A stretch of 43,737 nt of DNA from Methylobacter sp. (GTDB lineage Bacteria; Pseudomonadota; Gammaproteobacteria; Methylococcales; Methylomonadaceae), in contig JAPLRU010000048.1 in the NCBI GenBank assembly GCA_026399025.1, positions 1 to 43,737 of the forward strand. The letters are read 5' to 3'. Below, piece after piece: positions 8,075 through 17,210 of this stretch (positions are counted from its first letter, which is position 1; each line of letters starts with the position of its first letter). The notes under the pieces are model-generated. The model was given only the letters and a program-made list of their open reading frames with translations, searched no databases and had not been told where the DNA came from. Both the position numbers and the translations under genes were made by a program.

Positions 8075-8441
8075 ATTTTGCTCGTCATAATTATATTTCG
8101 TTATCGATATCTCGTTTTCGGAAACCCCTGTTTTTTTCCGGTCATTGAGAGAGGCGGAAACCGTGATATATATTCTTACCATTATGTAATCTATTTTACA
8201 ATACCCAGAAATTTAATAAGGAAAACACATTAAAAAGCGCTATGCATGACAAAACCGGCAAAACCTTTACAGCGAAATTTAAAACTGCCGGGGCCGACAA
8301 AAAACATAGAGAGACAGGAATGGCATTCACTTCCATGCCGATCCAATGTAACTGAGCCGCTAGTGTTATACCTTATAAATCGTTGACGCTTTTAACCGGA
8401 TTAACGGCGCCGATACTCCCTTTCCATTCACCTAGAGTTAT
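8075..8441. other. Divergent intergenic region between smbP and the CorC-like gene
   Basis: The two flanking genes point away from each other, so both promoters should lie here. The stretch is AT-rich near 8180-8220. I see no convincing promoter hexamers, operator palindrome or RNA element. Confidence 0.4.
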
Positions 8442-9773
8442 ATGAATAATTTTTTCCTGATCGTTATTGCACTGTTGCTGGTTGCGTTCAATGGCTTTTT
8501 TGTGGCCGCAGAGTTCGGTCTGGTCAAGCTGCGGCAAACCCGAATTCGCTCTATTGTAAAAACACAAGGTTTGCGCGGACGTATTTTGGGCAAAGTACAC
8601 GCAAAACTGGACGCCTATTTATCGGCCTGCCAATTGGGCATTACGCTGGCTTCGCTCGGTCTGGGTTGGGTCGGCGAGCCGGCTTTTGCCGGCCTGCTGG
8701 AACCCGTATTCGACAAAATCGGTGCGCTGTCGCCGGAACTGATACACGGCATCTCATTCGCTTGCGCGTTTTCCGCGATTTCGTTTTTGCACATCGTGGT
8801 CGGCGAACTTGCGCCGAAATCTCTGGCAATTCGCAATCCTGAAAAAATCGGCTTATGGAGCGCGGTGCCGCTGTTCGGGTTTTATTGGCTGATGTATCCG
8901 GCGATCTGGTTGCTGAATTCGAGCGCCAATTTGGTGCTGCGTGTATTCCGTTTGGGTGATGCCCACAGCCACGACGCCCATTACTCGGCCAATGAACTTA
9001 AACTTATTTTGCGCAGCAGCGGACAGGACGCTCGCTTTACCCGCGATGAATGGAACATTCTGGCGAAAACGCTGGATTTCAGCGAACTCGAAGTGTCCGA
9101 TCTGATGCGGCCGATTCATGAGATCGTCGCATTGCACCGTAACGCGTCCTTGCAAGAAAACCTGAAAACAGTGTCTGAAAACCGCTTCAGCCGTTATCCC
9201 TATTTCGACCGGAACGGTGTTGATGTGTTAGGCGTGATTCATTTGAAAGATTTGTTTTTCGCCCAGCAGGAAGGACAATCGATTGAAGATTTGAATCATT
9301 ATCTGCGACCCGTCCAGTACATCTCGCCTGACATGCCCGCACTGGAGTTATTTCGTCGGTTCCGCATGGGCACCTCGCATTTTGCGATCATTGGACAACA
9401 AGGCCAAAAACCGCAAGGCTTCATCACGCTGGATAATTTACTAAGCGCGATGGTCGGCGAGATACGCGACGAGTTCCGTTCAAACAATAATGATTGGACG
9501 CGACTCGATGACGGCACCTTAATCGGTAAAGGCAGTTTACCGATTTTTTCGCTGGAACGGATTATGGGCATTGATATCGAGAACGAAGAGCTTGAGCTGG
9601 AAGATGAAGTCTCGATTGGCGGTCTGATCATGGCTAAATTGCGCGATATTCCGGTGGACGGTCAGAAAATCGAATTCAATCAATTCGATGTTGTGGTGAG
9701 AAAAATGCATGGTTCACGCGTCGTCTTTGTGCAAATTTATCCCAATGAAATAAGTGATTCGAAGACCCCCTAA
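8442..9773 (+). CDS. CNNM/CorC (TlyC, UPF0053) family transporter-like protein
   Basis: This 443-residue protein has the CNNM/CorC layout: a DUF21 membrane domain (about 1-190, three or four helices, starting FFLIVIALLLVAFNGFFVAAEF), a pair of CBS domains (about 205-335) and a C-terminal CorC_HlyC domain (about 350-435). Members are linked to Mg2+/Co2+ export or resistance, and the older hemolysin label is not well founded. The ATG at 8442 follows a weak TAGAG site; the first membrane helix begins at residue 4, supporting this start. It is transcribed alone, away from smbP. The precise ion cannot be told from the sequence. Confidence 0.9.
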   Translation: MNNFFLIVIALLLVAFNGFFVAAEFGLVKLRQTRIRSIVKTQGLRGRILGKVHAKLDAYLSACQLGITLASLGLGWVGEPAFAGLLEPVFDKIGALSPELIHGISFACAFSAISFLHIVVGELAPKSLAIRNPEKIGLWSAVPLFGFYWLMYPAIWLLNSSANLVLRVFRLGDAHSHDAHYSANELKLILRSSGQDARFTRDEWNILAKTLDFSELEVSDLMRPIHEIVALHRNASLQENLKTVSENRFSRYPYFDRNGVDVLGVIHLKDLFFAQQEGQSIEDLNHYLRPVQYISPDMPALELFRRFRMGTSHFAIIGQQGQKPQGFITLDNLLSAMVGEIRDEFRSNNNDWTRLDDGTLIGKGSLPIFSLERIMGIDIENEELELEDEVSIGGLIMAKLRDIPVDGQKIEFNQFDVVVRKMHGSRVVFVQIYPNEISDSKTP

Positions 9774-9885
9774 ACGCCTAACTTTTTATAGGGCTTAGCA
9801 AGGGTTTTCTCGTTCCCACCCTCGGAGCGCTCATCGTTTATCGCTTCCAACTCGTCTTTATACACAAGTCTGTTCAAGACCGGAC

Positions 9886-9939
9886 GTAGGCCGGAATAAG
9901 CCCGCCCGGCGCTAACCAAGGTGGGCGTTTCCGGCCTAC
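9886..9939. repeat. Palindromic repeat between convergent genes
   Basis: A perfect 11-bp stem joins GTAGGCCGGAA (9886-9896) to TTCCGGCCTAC (9929-9939), with further partial pairing of the G+C-rich centre. It sits in the gap where the CorC-like gene and the glycosyltransferase gene converge. A fragment of a second repeat family (CGTTCCCACCCTCGGAGCGCTC near 9812-9833, compare 16095-16252) lies just before it. Confidence 0.75.
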
Positions 9940-9981
9940 AGCGAGATGTGTAGAACGATCAGAGCTTGGCGAGGGTCATTT

Positions 9982-11226
9982 TTACAATCGCGCTTCCAGC
10001 AATTGTATTGCCCGCGCGACGCCATCATTGCTTTGCATCGCCAGACCGGCTTGTTTGGCCTTATCTTGCATCGGCTTTGAAGCCAATACCCTGCGTATAC
10101 CTTTAGCCAAAGCAACGGCAGTCACTTTTTTGGCCGGTAAAGGCTGTCCCGCTAAACCCAGGGCTTGCAACTGTTTGGCCCAAAATAATTGCTCCTCCAT
10201 AAACGGTACGACGACGGATGGACAGCCCGATAGCGTGGCGGCATGAGTCGTGCCCGCGCCGCCGTGATGAACAATCGCCGCACAACGTTTAAACACTGGC
10301 TGATGCGGGTGTCTGCCGATAAAATAAACTTGATCGGTTTGGCTGTCGGCCGGATAGCGTTCCGAGCCGGTCTGGATAACGGCTCGGCAACCCGTCAAAG
10401 CCACCGCTTCTAAGAACAACGCCATGCTCCAGTCGGGCACCGCTTGTTGCAAACTGCCGAAAGTCATATAGATCGGCGCATCGCCCTTATCCAAAAACTC
10501 AGCCAGCGTGAGCGGCATCGTCCAATGTCCTTCAGTTAAATTCAGAAAGCCGCAGACTTGATGATGCGGCTGCCAATGCTCAAATGCGGGGCAAAACCAC
10601 GGATCGACCGCGACTAGATTGAGTTGTTGCGAGCTCAGCAGTTCAGTCAGCACAAAGTCGGGCGGTGTTTGACCGGCTTCCCGCCATAAACGGGTCAACG
10701 GTTTTTTTAATGCCCAATTGAACGCCGTATTTAATAGTCGCCAGCTCAATGTATTGATAGGGCGGCCCAAGTCAGGAAAACCGAACGGCGGCACGGCGGG
10801 ATTGAAAATCGCGGCAGGACATAAAGTCACGCTGAAAAAAGGCTTCTGTTGCTGTAACGCCGCCAATTTTAAAGGATAGAGAAAATGATGGCCGATCACC
10901 GCATCGTTATCGGCCACTAATTGCCGGGCGGCCTGATAAACGGCTTGCTCGTAAGGAAAGAACGCTTCATCGAGCAAGGCCCGCAGCCATTGCAAAGGAT
11001 TCATCCGAAACGAGCGCCGGGCAAAATCCTGCATAGCGAAAGCAATATGCTCCGGTACTTGCCGGTAGTTTATATTTAACCGCTCGCAGATGTCCCGATA
11101 GCTGTGGTTATCGATACTGCTGACTATCAGCGTCACCGAATGACCGGCTTGTTGCAGGCCGTCGGCCAACGCCAGCATCGGGCGAATATCGCCATTGGAG
11201 CCCCAGGTTTGTATGCCTATTTTCAT
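9982..11226 (-). CDS. Glycosyltransferase, GT1 (UGT/sterol glucosyltransferase-like) family
   Basis: This 414-residue GT-B enzyme should transfer a sugar from a UDP-sugar to a lipid or other hydrophobic acceptor. The N-terminal domain begins MKIGIQTWGSNGDIRPMLAL, the glycine-rich acceptor-side start seen in sterol and macrolide glucosyltransferases. The C-terminal donor domain carries MTFGSLQ (about 255) and the sugar-nucleotide motif HHGGAGTTHAATLSGCPSVV (about 315-334) followed by PFMEEQLFWA. There is no signal peptide, so it is cytosolic. No clear Shine-Dalgarno precedes the ATG, but the start is fixed by the first beta strand. The natural acceptor is unknown and no sterol gene is nearby. 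Confidence 0.9.
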   Translation of the reverse strand: MKIGIQTWGSNGDIRPMLALADGLQQAGHSVTLIVSSIDNHSYRDICERLNINYRQVPEHIAFAMQDFARRSFRMNPLQWLRALLDEAFFPYEQAVYQAARQLVADNDAVIGHHFLYPLKLAALQQQKPFFSVTLCPAAIFNPAVPPFGFPDLGRPINTLSWRLLNTAFNWALKKPLTRLWREAGQTPPDFVLTELLSSQQLNLVAVDPWFCPAFEHWQPHHQVCGFLNLTEGHWTMPLTLAEFLDKGDAPIYMTFGSLQQAVPDWSMALFLEAVALTGCRAVIQTGSERYPADSQTDQVYFIGRHPHQPVFKRCAAIVHHGGAGTTHAATLSGCPSVVVPFMEEQLFWAKQLQALGLAGQPLPAKKVTAVALAKGIRRVLASKPMQDKAKQAGLAMQSNDGVARAIQLLEARL

Positions 11227-11563
11227 CGGGTGGATCAGTAAGTGTGTTGAGGCCGTTGAGGCAATATGACGTGTTGACTATGGTTCCCACGCCGGGGAGA
11301 CTGTGAAAGTATCGTTTTAGAACAAAAGCAAAAAGCATTCACCACGAAGGCACGAAGGACACGAAGTTTTCAATACGCTGAGTTTAAATAATTATTTTCC
11401 CTTCGTGCTCTTCGTGCCTTCGTGGTGAAGAGTTTTTTAAACCGATTTGGATAATACTTTCACAGCCTCCGAAGCGTGGGAACGATGTCGCTTGTCCGTC
11501 GGCTACTATAAAGAAATCCCGTCGCTTCGTTTTCGGTCATTATCTAAGAGTATACCGGCTTTG
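11227..11563. other. Intergenic stretch filled by a palindromic repeat
   Basis: This lies between prfC and the GT1 gene, both minus strand. Most of it is the large inverted repeat at 11283-11483. Nothing else is recognised. Confidence 0.6.
11283..11483. repeat. Nested palindromic repeat element, full copy (CACGAAG type)
   Basis: Three nested inverted pairs define the element: outer GTTCCCACGC (11283-11292) with GCGTGGGAAC (11474-11483); CTGTGAAAGTA (11301-11311) with TACTTTCACAG (11455-11465); and an inner pair of CACGAAG-rich arms (about 11338-11366 and 11400-11428), in which TTCACCACGAAGGCACGAAG faces its near-exact complement. The whole can fold into one long hairpin. A shortened copy is at 15384-15507 and a partial inner arm at about 34423-34477. 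No coding capacity. Confidence 0.85.
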
Positions 11564-13150
11564 CTATAACTCCCGCGTCGCGCTGAATTTAATATCCGGC
11601 CAGCGTTCTTCGGTCAGTTGCAGATTGACTCGGCTGTTGGCGACATAAACCAAATAACCGCCGCCATCTTCGGCCAGATTATCAAAAACCTTGTTTTTGA
11701 ACTCTTCCAGCTTAGCCGGTTTGTCGGAACTGACCCAGCGCACCGCGGAAATCGGTATCGCATCGTAAACGCATTCGACGTTATATTCGCTTTTAAGCCT
11801 GAACGCGGTCACGTCAAACTGCAACACACCGACCGCTCCCAAAATGAGGTCGTTATTTTTTAACGGCCTGAATAACTGGGTCGCACCTTCTTCGGTCAAT
11901 TGCACCAAGCCTTTTTGCAAAGCTTTGGCTCTTAACGGATCTTTTAACACCACGCGGCGGAATAATTCCGGCGCAAAATAAGGAATGCCGCCGTATTTAA
12001 GGGTTTCGCCTTGGGTAAAGGTATCGCCGACCTGAATGGTGCCGTGGTTATGCAGACCGATGATGTCGCCGGGATAAGCTTCTTCGACGCTTTTGCGGCT
12101 GTCGGCCTGGAAGGTGATCGCGTTGGCGACCTGGACATTTTTGCCAATGCGCACATGATGGATCTTCATGCCCTTGTCGAATTTACCGGAACAGACTCTT
12201 AAAAACGCAATCCGGTCCCGATGGGACGGGTCCATGTTAGCCTGCACTTTAAAGACAAAACCGGTAAAGTTGGGTTCTTCCGGCCTTACCTCGCGCTGTT
12301 CGGCTTGCCGGGGTCTTGGCGACGGCGCATATTCAGCGAAGGCATCCAGCAATTCGATAATCCCGAAGTTATTAATCGCCGAACCGAAAAACACCGGCGT
12401 CAAGTTGCCCGCCAAATAATCGTCAAGATCGAATTCATGACTGGCGCCTTTGACCAAATCGATTTCCTCCCTGAGTTCTTCGGCCTGATCGTCCAACAAC
12501 TCATCCAATTTGGGGTTATTCAAACCTTTGATGATTTCCGCTTGAGCAATTTTGCCGCCATGTTGGGCGCTGAACAGGTGAATTTCATCTTTATACAGAT
12601 GGTAAACTCCCTTAAAACGTTTGCCCATGCCGATGGGCCAGGTCATCGGCGCGCATTTGATCTTCAGGACATTCTCGACTTCGTCCATCAATTCAATCGG
12701 TTCCCGCCCTTCCCTGTCCAATTTGTTGATAAAGGTCAGGATCGGCGTGGTACGCAGGCGGCACACTTCCATCAGATTGATGGTTCTTTCTTCAACGCCT
12801 TTGGCAACGTCGATGACCATCAATGCGGAATCGACGGCGGTTAAAGTGCGGTAGGTATCTTCGGAGAAGTCTTCATGGCCTGGGGTGTCAAGCAGGTTGA
12901 TGATGCTGTCTTTATGCTCGAACTGCATCACTGAGGTGGTTACCGAAATGCCCCGCTCCTTTTCCATTTCCATCCAGTCGGAAGTCGCATGGCGCGCCGC
13001 TTTACGGCCTTTTACCGAGCCTGCCAGCTGGATTGCGCCTCCGAACAGCAACAGCTTTTCGGTCAGCGTGGTTTTACCGGCATCGGGATGGGAGATAATC
13101 GCAAAAGTTCTACGGCGCTTGGTTTCGGAGCTTAATTCAGTAATCGACAT
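11564..13150 (-). CDS. prfC: Peptide chain release factor 3 (RF3)
   Basis: RF3 is a translational GTPase that removes RF1/RF2 from the ribosome after peptide release. From the ATG at 13150 the protein is 528 residues, matching the usual 525-530; the frame continues 27 codons upstream to 13231, but that part has no counterpart in the family. Visible GTPase motifs are G1 SHPDAGKTT (20-28), G3 DTPGHED (88-94) and G4 NKLD (142-145), with the RF3-typical [10 protein letters not shown] and [20 protein letters not shown] segments and the [20 protein letters not shown] stretch further on. It appears monocistronic. The Shine-Dalgarno is weak. Confidence 0.97.
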   Translation of the reverse strand: MSITELSSETKRRRTFAIISHPDAGKTTLTEKLLLFGGAIQLAGSVKGRKAARHATSDWMEMEKERGISVTTSVMQFEHKDSIINLLDTPGHEDFSEDTYRTLTAVDSALMVIDVAKGVEERTINLMEVCRLRTTPILTFINKLDREGREPIELMDEVENVLKIKCAPMTWPIGMGKRFKGVYHLYKDEIHLFSAQHGGKIAQAEIIKGLNNPKLDELLDDQAEELREEIDLVKGASHEFDLDDYLAGNLTPVFFGSAINNFGIIELLDAFAEYAPSPRPRQAEQREVRPEEPNFTGFVFKVQANMDPSHRDRIAFLRVCSGKFDKGMKIHHVRIGKNVQVANAITFQADSRKSVEEAYPGDIIGLHNHGTIQVGDTFTQGETLKYGGIPYFAPELFRRVVLKDPLRAKALQKGLVQLTEEGATQLFRPLKNNDLILGAVGVLQFDVTAFRLKSEYNVECVYDAIPISAVRWVSSDKPAKLEEFKNKVFDNLAEDGGGYLVYVANSRVNLQLTEERWPDIKFSATREL

Positions 13151-14027
13151 GTTTAGGTAAAAAATTAGGTAGGTACGCGGTACACAGCAATAAAGAGCGC
13201 CCATTTTGTTAATGGGAGACAAATGGATCATTGAAGCTCGTTCTTAGGGCGACTCAAGCAGTGCTTAATAGCTTCAACCGATTGATTTTACCTAATTCAC
13301 ATAAAATAAGTAAGCCTCGGGCACTCATCAACCCGCTTAGCATGGCTAACATGACTCTATATCGTTATCCGGAGGCTATATAAACGGAGTCGAATCTACC
13401 AACTACTATCGATCAAGTTGCCTCGATACTTGGATAAAAGCTCCTTAAGCGCTCTCTATGAGGCAAGACTGATGCGCCGCAACAGAGCCGCGTCATTTTC
13501 TTGGCGCCACGCCTTGAATATCCCTATAGATTTACTGCGGGCTGCAAAAAGTTTAATGCATTAGGAATCCTGTACTTTCAGTCAAGCGGATTACATGTTG
13601 CTTGATTCGGATTACTGCGCCTTTTTCTAAATCCGAATTTTATCTCTGCTGTTAAGTTTTTGACGCCTTCACCTAAGCCGATTTAAAGAAATATCAAATA
13701 AATGCATTGTAATATTATGATATATAAACAATTTATAAAAAATGGCCAACTACTTGCTTTTAACAAAAGCAGTAGTTTTGGGAATAAACCAATGACGAAG
13801 TTATGGCAGTGATGAATAAGTTCAATTGATGTCCTTGAAAAACGCTCAACTACAAAATGCTTAAGCGATTTTTCTGAAGCAGAGTAAGAAATTTTGAGCA
13901 CTTGGATCGCCCTACGGAGCCAAATCTAAGCTAAAAGTTAATAGCTTTTTCAATGACTTATAAGTTTTTTGGTTATTATTGATATATTTTTCTTGGGTAA
14001 TCCGAGATACATTTTGGAGATACGGTT
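13151..14027. other. Long non-coding stretch between prfC and the flagellin gene
   Basis: The two genes diverge, so both promoters lie here, yet about 880 bp is far more than they need. The right half is AT-rich. A minus-strand frame of 72 codons at 13683-13901 is hydrophobic at its end and has no clear ribosome site or known domain. I see no complete palindromic element. A short sequence GTCAAGCGGATTACATGTTGC near 13580 resembles one at about 3230 near the methyltransferase gene, but the match is too brief to define a family. Confidence 0.4.
13961..13986 (+). promoter_or_regulatory. Possible sigma-28-like flagellin promoter
   Basis: TAAGTTT (13961-13967) followed after about 10-11 bases by a sequence containing GATA (13981-13984) loosely matches the flagellar sigma-28 pattern TAAAGTTT-N11-GCCGATAA. 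The GATA is kept but the preceding GCC is not. Position, about 45 bp before the start codon, is right. A weak call. Confidence 0.3.
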
Positions 14028-14891
14028 ATGACAATGCAAATTAATACAAACCTGGGGGCATTAAATACTCAGAGAGCCTTGAACAAAAGCGCTCTAAGCC
14101 TTTCCAGCTCAATGGAAAGACTATCTTCCGGTATGCGGATTAACTCTGCAAAAGACGATGCAGCGGGCTTGGCAATCGGCGACCGGATGACTTCAGTCAT
14201 CCGCGGGCAGACAGTAGCGATAAGAAATGCCAATGACGGCATATCCATGGCCCAAACGGCTGAAGCCGCGATGGGGTCTATTACCGATACCTTGCAACGG
14301 ATGCGGGATTTAGGCGTTCAAGCAGCCAACAGCGGCGGCGTATCCGGAGGCGACCGAGATAAACTGCAAGCGGAATTCAAGCAATTAGGCTTTGAAATTA
14401 AGCGTATTATCGATAACACGACCTTTAACGATAAGAAAATCCTAGCCGGCTCGTTAAAGGCGGTTAACTTTCAGGTGGGCGCCGGCACATCGACAGCCGC
14501 GGGTAATCAAATTTCCATTACGGTTTCTACTTTATCGGGTACGCCGGGTTTAAGTAAATTATTTGGCGGAGATGCTCAGGCGCTATCGATCGGCTCTCTT
14601 GCAACCTCTACCTTGGTGAGATCGGCAATAGATAATATCGATTTGGCGATTAAAAACGTGAACACTTCGCGCTCTATTTTGGGTGCGGTTCAGAATCGTT
14701 TTACAACGTCTATTTCTAACCTGCAAGCCTCTATTGAAACTCAATCCGCCGCTCGGTCGCGAATTATGGATGCTGATTTTGCCACAGAAACAGCCAACTT
14801 AAGCCGCAACCAGATTCTGCAACAGGCTGGAACGGCGATGCTGGCGCAAGCGAATCAATCGAGCCAAGGCGTAATGAGCTTGCTTAGATAG
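14028..14891 (+). CDS. fliC: Flagellin
   Basis: This is the flagellar filament subunit, exported through the flagellar type III system. The 287 residues comprise the conserved N-terminal D0/D1 region (1-140, with MERLSSGMRINSAKDDAAGLAIG-type residues 29-51 and LQRMRDLGVQAAN about 88-100), a very short variable centre (about 140-200) and the conserved C-terminal D1/D0 helices ending LAQANQSSQGVMSLLR. The family ranges from about 270 to 600, so this is a short form with little or no D2/D3. GGAGA (14016-14020) lies 7 bases before the ATG. A strong terminator follows. No other flagellar gene is in the window, so it is a single-gene unit. Confidence 0.97.
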   Translation: MTMQINTNLGALNTQRALNKSALSLSSSMERLSSGMRINSAKDDAAGLAIGDRMTSVIRGQTVAIRNANDGISMAQTAEAAMGSITDTLQRMRDLGVQAANSGGVSGGDRDKLQAEFKQLGFEIKRIIDNTTFNDKKILAGSLKAVNFQVGAGTSTAAGNQISITVSTLSGTPGLSKLFGGDAQALSIGSLATSTLVRSAIDNIDLAIKNVNTSRSILGAVQNRFTTSISNLQASIETQSAARSRIMDADFATETANLSRNQILQQAGTAMLAQANQSSQGVMSLLR

Positions 14892-14918
14892 CGATTATAA
14901 TGCTGACCGGGGATAACT

Positions 14919-14952
14919 AAGGTTGCAGTCCTACTGCAACCTTTTCCTTTTT
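14919..14952 (+). terminator. Rho-independent terminator of the flagellin gene
   Basis: A perfect 10-bp stem (AAGGTTGCAG 14919-14928, CTGCAACCTT 14934-14943) with a 5-base loop is followed by a T-rich tract (TTCCTTTTT). It lies 28 bp after the flagellin stop codon. Confidence 0.92.
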
Positions 14953-15077
14953 GGAAGAAGCCTTAACGATTAATGCTACCCGCCGCGCGATCAAAAATAC
15001 CGGGTCATTAAGCGATAGGGCCGGATAGTCCCATTATAGATGCCATCATTGATCAAGCGACATTAATTCAGGCATCC

Positions 15078-15119
15078 GGAGTGCAGGCCTCGCCTGCTTG
15101 CAGGCGAAGCCTGCACTCC
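15078..15119. repeat. G+C-rich hairpin with an 18-bp interrupted stem
   Basis: GGAGTGCAGGC (15078-15088) pairs with GCCTGCACTCC (15109-15119), and CGCCTGC (15091-15097) with GCAGGCG (15100-15106), separated by a CT/AA mismatch pair and closed by a two-base loop. No T-run follows, and it lies 187 bp beyond flagellin. A dispersed palindromic repeat is the likeliest nature. Confidence 0.8.
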
Positions 15120-15383
15120 AAACTTGCCTCGAATTGAATTTGTAGCTGTCATGTTGCTCAATCAATTCGGCGTTTTATAAAACGCAGACTGACCAAGCGT
15201 CAAAACTAAAAACAACTCAAAACACATCAGCTAAATAAATTTTCTCATTTTTCTATCCTTCATCTCATCGGATCTGGAAGAAGCACAGCAGACGCTCGTG
15301 TTTTTGTGGCCGAATTTTGTCGACAAAATAGGATTAAGCCGCGGAGTTTGGTAATATTTTTCAACCTGCACGGTTAGCTTAAC

Positions 15384-15507
15384 GCGTTCCCAAGCGCCAG
15401 AGACGGTGAAAGTATGCGTTTTAGAACAAAAGCAAAAGCCTTCGTGGTGAATAGGTTTTTAAACTGATGTTGATAATACTTTCACAGCCTCTCCAGCCAG
15501 GAAACGC
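15384..15507. repeat. CACGAAG-type palindromic repeat, internally shortened copy
   Basis: GTGAAAGTA (15406-15414) faces TACTTTCAC (15477-15485), and outer arms GCGTTCC (15384-15390) and GGAAACGC (15500-15507) also pair. The left arm through TTTTAGAACAAAAGCAAAAG is nearly identical to the 11283-11483 copy, but it jumps straight to CCTTCGTGGTGAA, so the left half of the inner hairpin is missing. Confidence 0.85.
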
Positions 15508-15644
15508 AGTGAACGAAGCTCCGGCGTCACGGACTGCATTCCCGATTCCAATCGTATAGGTCGACATTTTTGCTAGGTGTTTAACACTTCAAACCCATAG
15601 CAATTAGGTTAGAAAATTCCCTCCACACTTGATATAGGCTAAAG

Positions 15645-16037
15645 ATGAGTTATAAAACCGGTTTAATAAAAATGGCAATAAAATGGACACCCAATGCGAT
15701 GATTATATGGGTGGCCAACATAGTTCTTAAGGATATTGCAGAATTAAAGGACTTTAATTTTGACCTCGAAACGCGAAAAGTCTATGTTCAAACTCAGCTC
15801 CTCGGCGAATCGGAAACCATTGATGTTTGGCTGGAAGATTTTGCCGTTGTTAACGATGAAGACGGCTATAAATTCATCGTTCAACAAGCGCGTTCGAACC
15901 GGATCTGGTTGACTAATTTACTCTCCCGCATCGTAGGAAAAGCCTGGAAAATTCCTGTGATACCTCAATTGGCGGCTCAGATGGAACTTATCTCCGAGCT
16001 GTTCAAAGCTGAAAATCCGGAACAGAAAGATAATTGA
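15645..16037 (+). CDS. Small protein of unknown function
   Basis: I do not recognise this 130-residue protein. It has no signal peptide or clear membrane helix; residues 10-35 are amphipathic and tryptophan-containing (KWTPNAMIIWVANIVL), the middle is acidic and beta-like (VYVQTQLLGESETIDVWLEDF), and the C-terminal part is a helix. An AGG 6 bases before the ATG at 15645 supports this start; the second Met at codon 10 lacks a ribosome site. It stands alone between flagellin and the signalling operon. It is probably a real gene, judging from its balanced composition and plausible translation signals. Confidence 0.7.
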   Translation: MSYKTGLIKMAIKWTPNAMIIWVANIVLKDIAELKDFNFDLETRKVYVQTQLLGESETIDVWLEDFAVVNDEDGYKFIVQQARSNRIWLTNLLSRIVGKAWKIPVIPQLAAQMELISELFKAENPEQKDN

Positions 16038-16094
16038 AAAGCTCAATCTGCGCCGTACCCACCCACTTAAAAGTCAAGTTATTGACAGCTCAAC

Positions 16095-16252
16095 ATCGTT
16101 CCCACGCTCCCGCGCTCATCGTTATACACATCTCGATGTAGCTCCTCAAAGCGCGCGGCACGCCCTACACGAATAGCCTTCCGCGCTTTCTAAGATAACG
16201 AGGTCTCGCCGACCATTTGTGTATAACAGCGAGCGCGGAGCGAGGGAACGAT
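16095..16252. repeat. Palindromic element with about 35-bp inverted ends
   Basis: The left end (ATCGTTCCCACGCTCC..., 16095-16130) and the right end (TGTGTATAAC...GGGAACGAT, 16218-16252) are reverse complements over about 35 bp with few mismatches. The 87-bp centre has no coding capacity. The element fills the gap between the convergent 15645 gene and diguanylate cyclase gene. Its outer CGTTCCCACGC resembles the outer arms of the 11283-11483 repeat and a fragment near 9812. Confidence 0.85.
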
Positions 16253-16304
16253 GCCGCTTTATTCACTTCGGACGCTATACTTTACTTCTACAAAAACAGA
16301 AAAA

Positions 16305-17210
16305 TCAATCATACCAACTCACCAAGTTCCGTCCCGATTGCTTTGCCAGATACAGTTGATCATCCGCCCGTGCAAGCAATTCGGTAACGCTGGCGTTTAC
16401 TAAAGGTATCGCGGAAACCCCGCCTACGCTGATCGTCACAAAAGGGGCTGCATGGGATGTTTCATGGCGAAGCCCCAGTTTCTCCACGGAATGGCGAATG
16501 CGTTCGGCAATCCGGACCGCTTCTTCACGTTCAATGTCCGGCAGCAAGATAACAAACTCTTCTCCGCCATAACGCGCCACCAATTCGCCGGAACGATTGG
16601 CTATTTGCACCATCGCCTTGGCAATCTGCCGTAGCGCCTCGTCGCCGGCGCCATGACCGTAGGTATCGTTATATTGCTTAAAATAATCGATATCGATCAT
16701 GGCCACGGAAAGCAGCGACTTGTGGCGATTCGCGCGTCTCCATTCGGTGTCGAGGGCCTGATCGAATCGACGGCGGTTGGGGATACCGGTCAAGCCGTCG
16801 ATAAACGCATCTCGCTCAAGCTGTTTGCGCTGCCAGATATAACTCATATGATTGCGCACGCGAGCGCGAACCACCGCGGAGCGGAAAGGCTTTAGCACAT
16901 AATCCACCGCGCCCAAGTCCAAGCCTTTGGTTTCATCGTCCGCCTCGCCCATGCCGGTTATGAACATAACGGGGATATGACAGGTGCGTTCGTCCTCGCG
17001 CAAGCGGCGCAACACTTCGTAGCCGTCCATGCCCGGCATGATCACGTCCAACAGGATAAGGTCGGGCTGCGGCGTTGCTCTGGCGCAAATTATCGCCTGC
17101 TCCCCGTTTTTAGCGAGAAAGACTTCATAATCGGGAAGCAGCAGCTCACTCAGCATCAGACGATTAAATTTTTCGTCATCCACAATCAGAATGCGTTGTC
17201 TGCCGTTCAT
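16305..17210 (-). CDS. Response regulator with diguanylate cyclase (REC-GGDEF)
   Basis: This 301-residue protein should make cyclic di-GMP when phosphorylated. An N-terminal receiver domain (5-125) has the acidic pocket DDE (11-13), phosphoacceptor Asp55 and Lys107. The GGDEF domain (about 130-300) has an intact active-site motif GGEEF (215-219), [13 protein letters not shown] at 138-150 and the metal-binding Asp in MIDIDYFKQ. The allosteric inhibitory site expected five residues before GGEEF reads RSGE (206-209) instead of RxxD, so product inhibition may be weakened. Its start overlaps the stop of the upstream hybrid kinase by 4 bp (ATGA), indicating translational coupling and that the kinase is its likely partner. 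Confidence 0.95.
   Translation of the reverse strand: MNGRQRILIVDDEKFNRLMLSELLLPDYEVFLAKNGEQAIICARATPQPDLILLDVIMPGMDGYEVLRRLREDERTCHIPVMFITGMGEADDETKGLDLGAVDYVLKPFRSAVVRARVRNHMSYIWQRKQLERDAFIDGLTGIPNRRRFDQALDTEWRRANRHKSLLSVAMIDIDYFKQYNDTYGHGAGDEALRQIAKAMVQIANRSGELVARYGGEEFVILLPDIEREEAVRIAERIRHSVEKLGLRHETSHAAPFVTISVGGVSAIPLVNASVTELLARADDQLYLAKQSGRNLVSWYD

Larger units (their letters stand above)
14953..15644. other. Long non-coding stretch with hairpin and repeat copy
   Basis: It separates flagellin from the small protein gene at 15645. It contains a very stable hairpin at 15078-15119 and a shortened copy of the CACGAAG-type repeat at 15384-15507. I see no gene. Confidence 0.6.

Noticed and set aside
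13651..13686. TAAGTTTTT and GCCGATTT as a sigma-28 promoter for flagellin
   Set aside because: The spacing is too long for sigma-28 and it lies about 350 bp before the gene.
13683..13901. Minus-strand frame of 72 codons upstream of flagellin
   Set aside because: AT-rich, hydrophobic tail typical of random translation of AT-rich DNA; no ribosome site.
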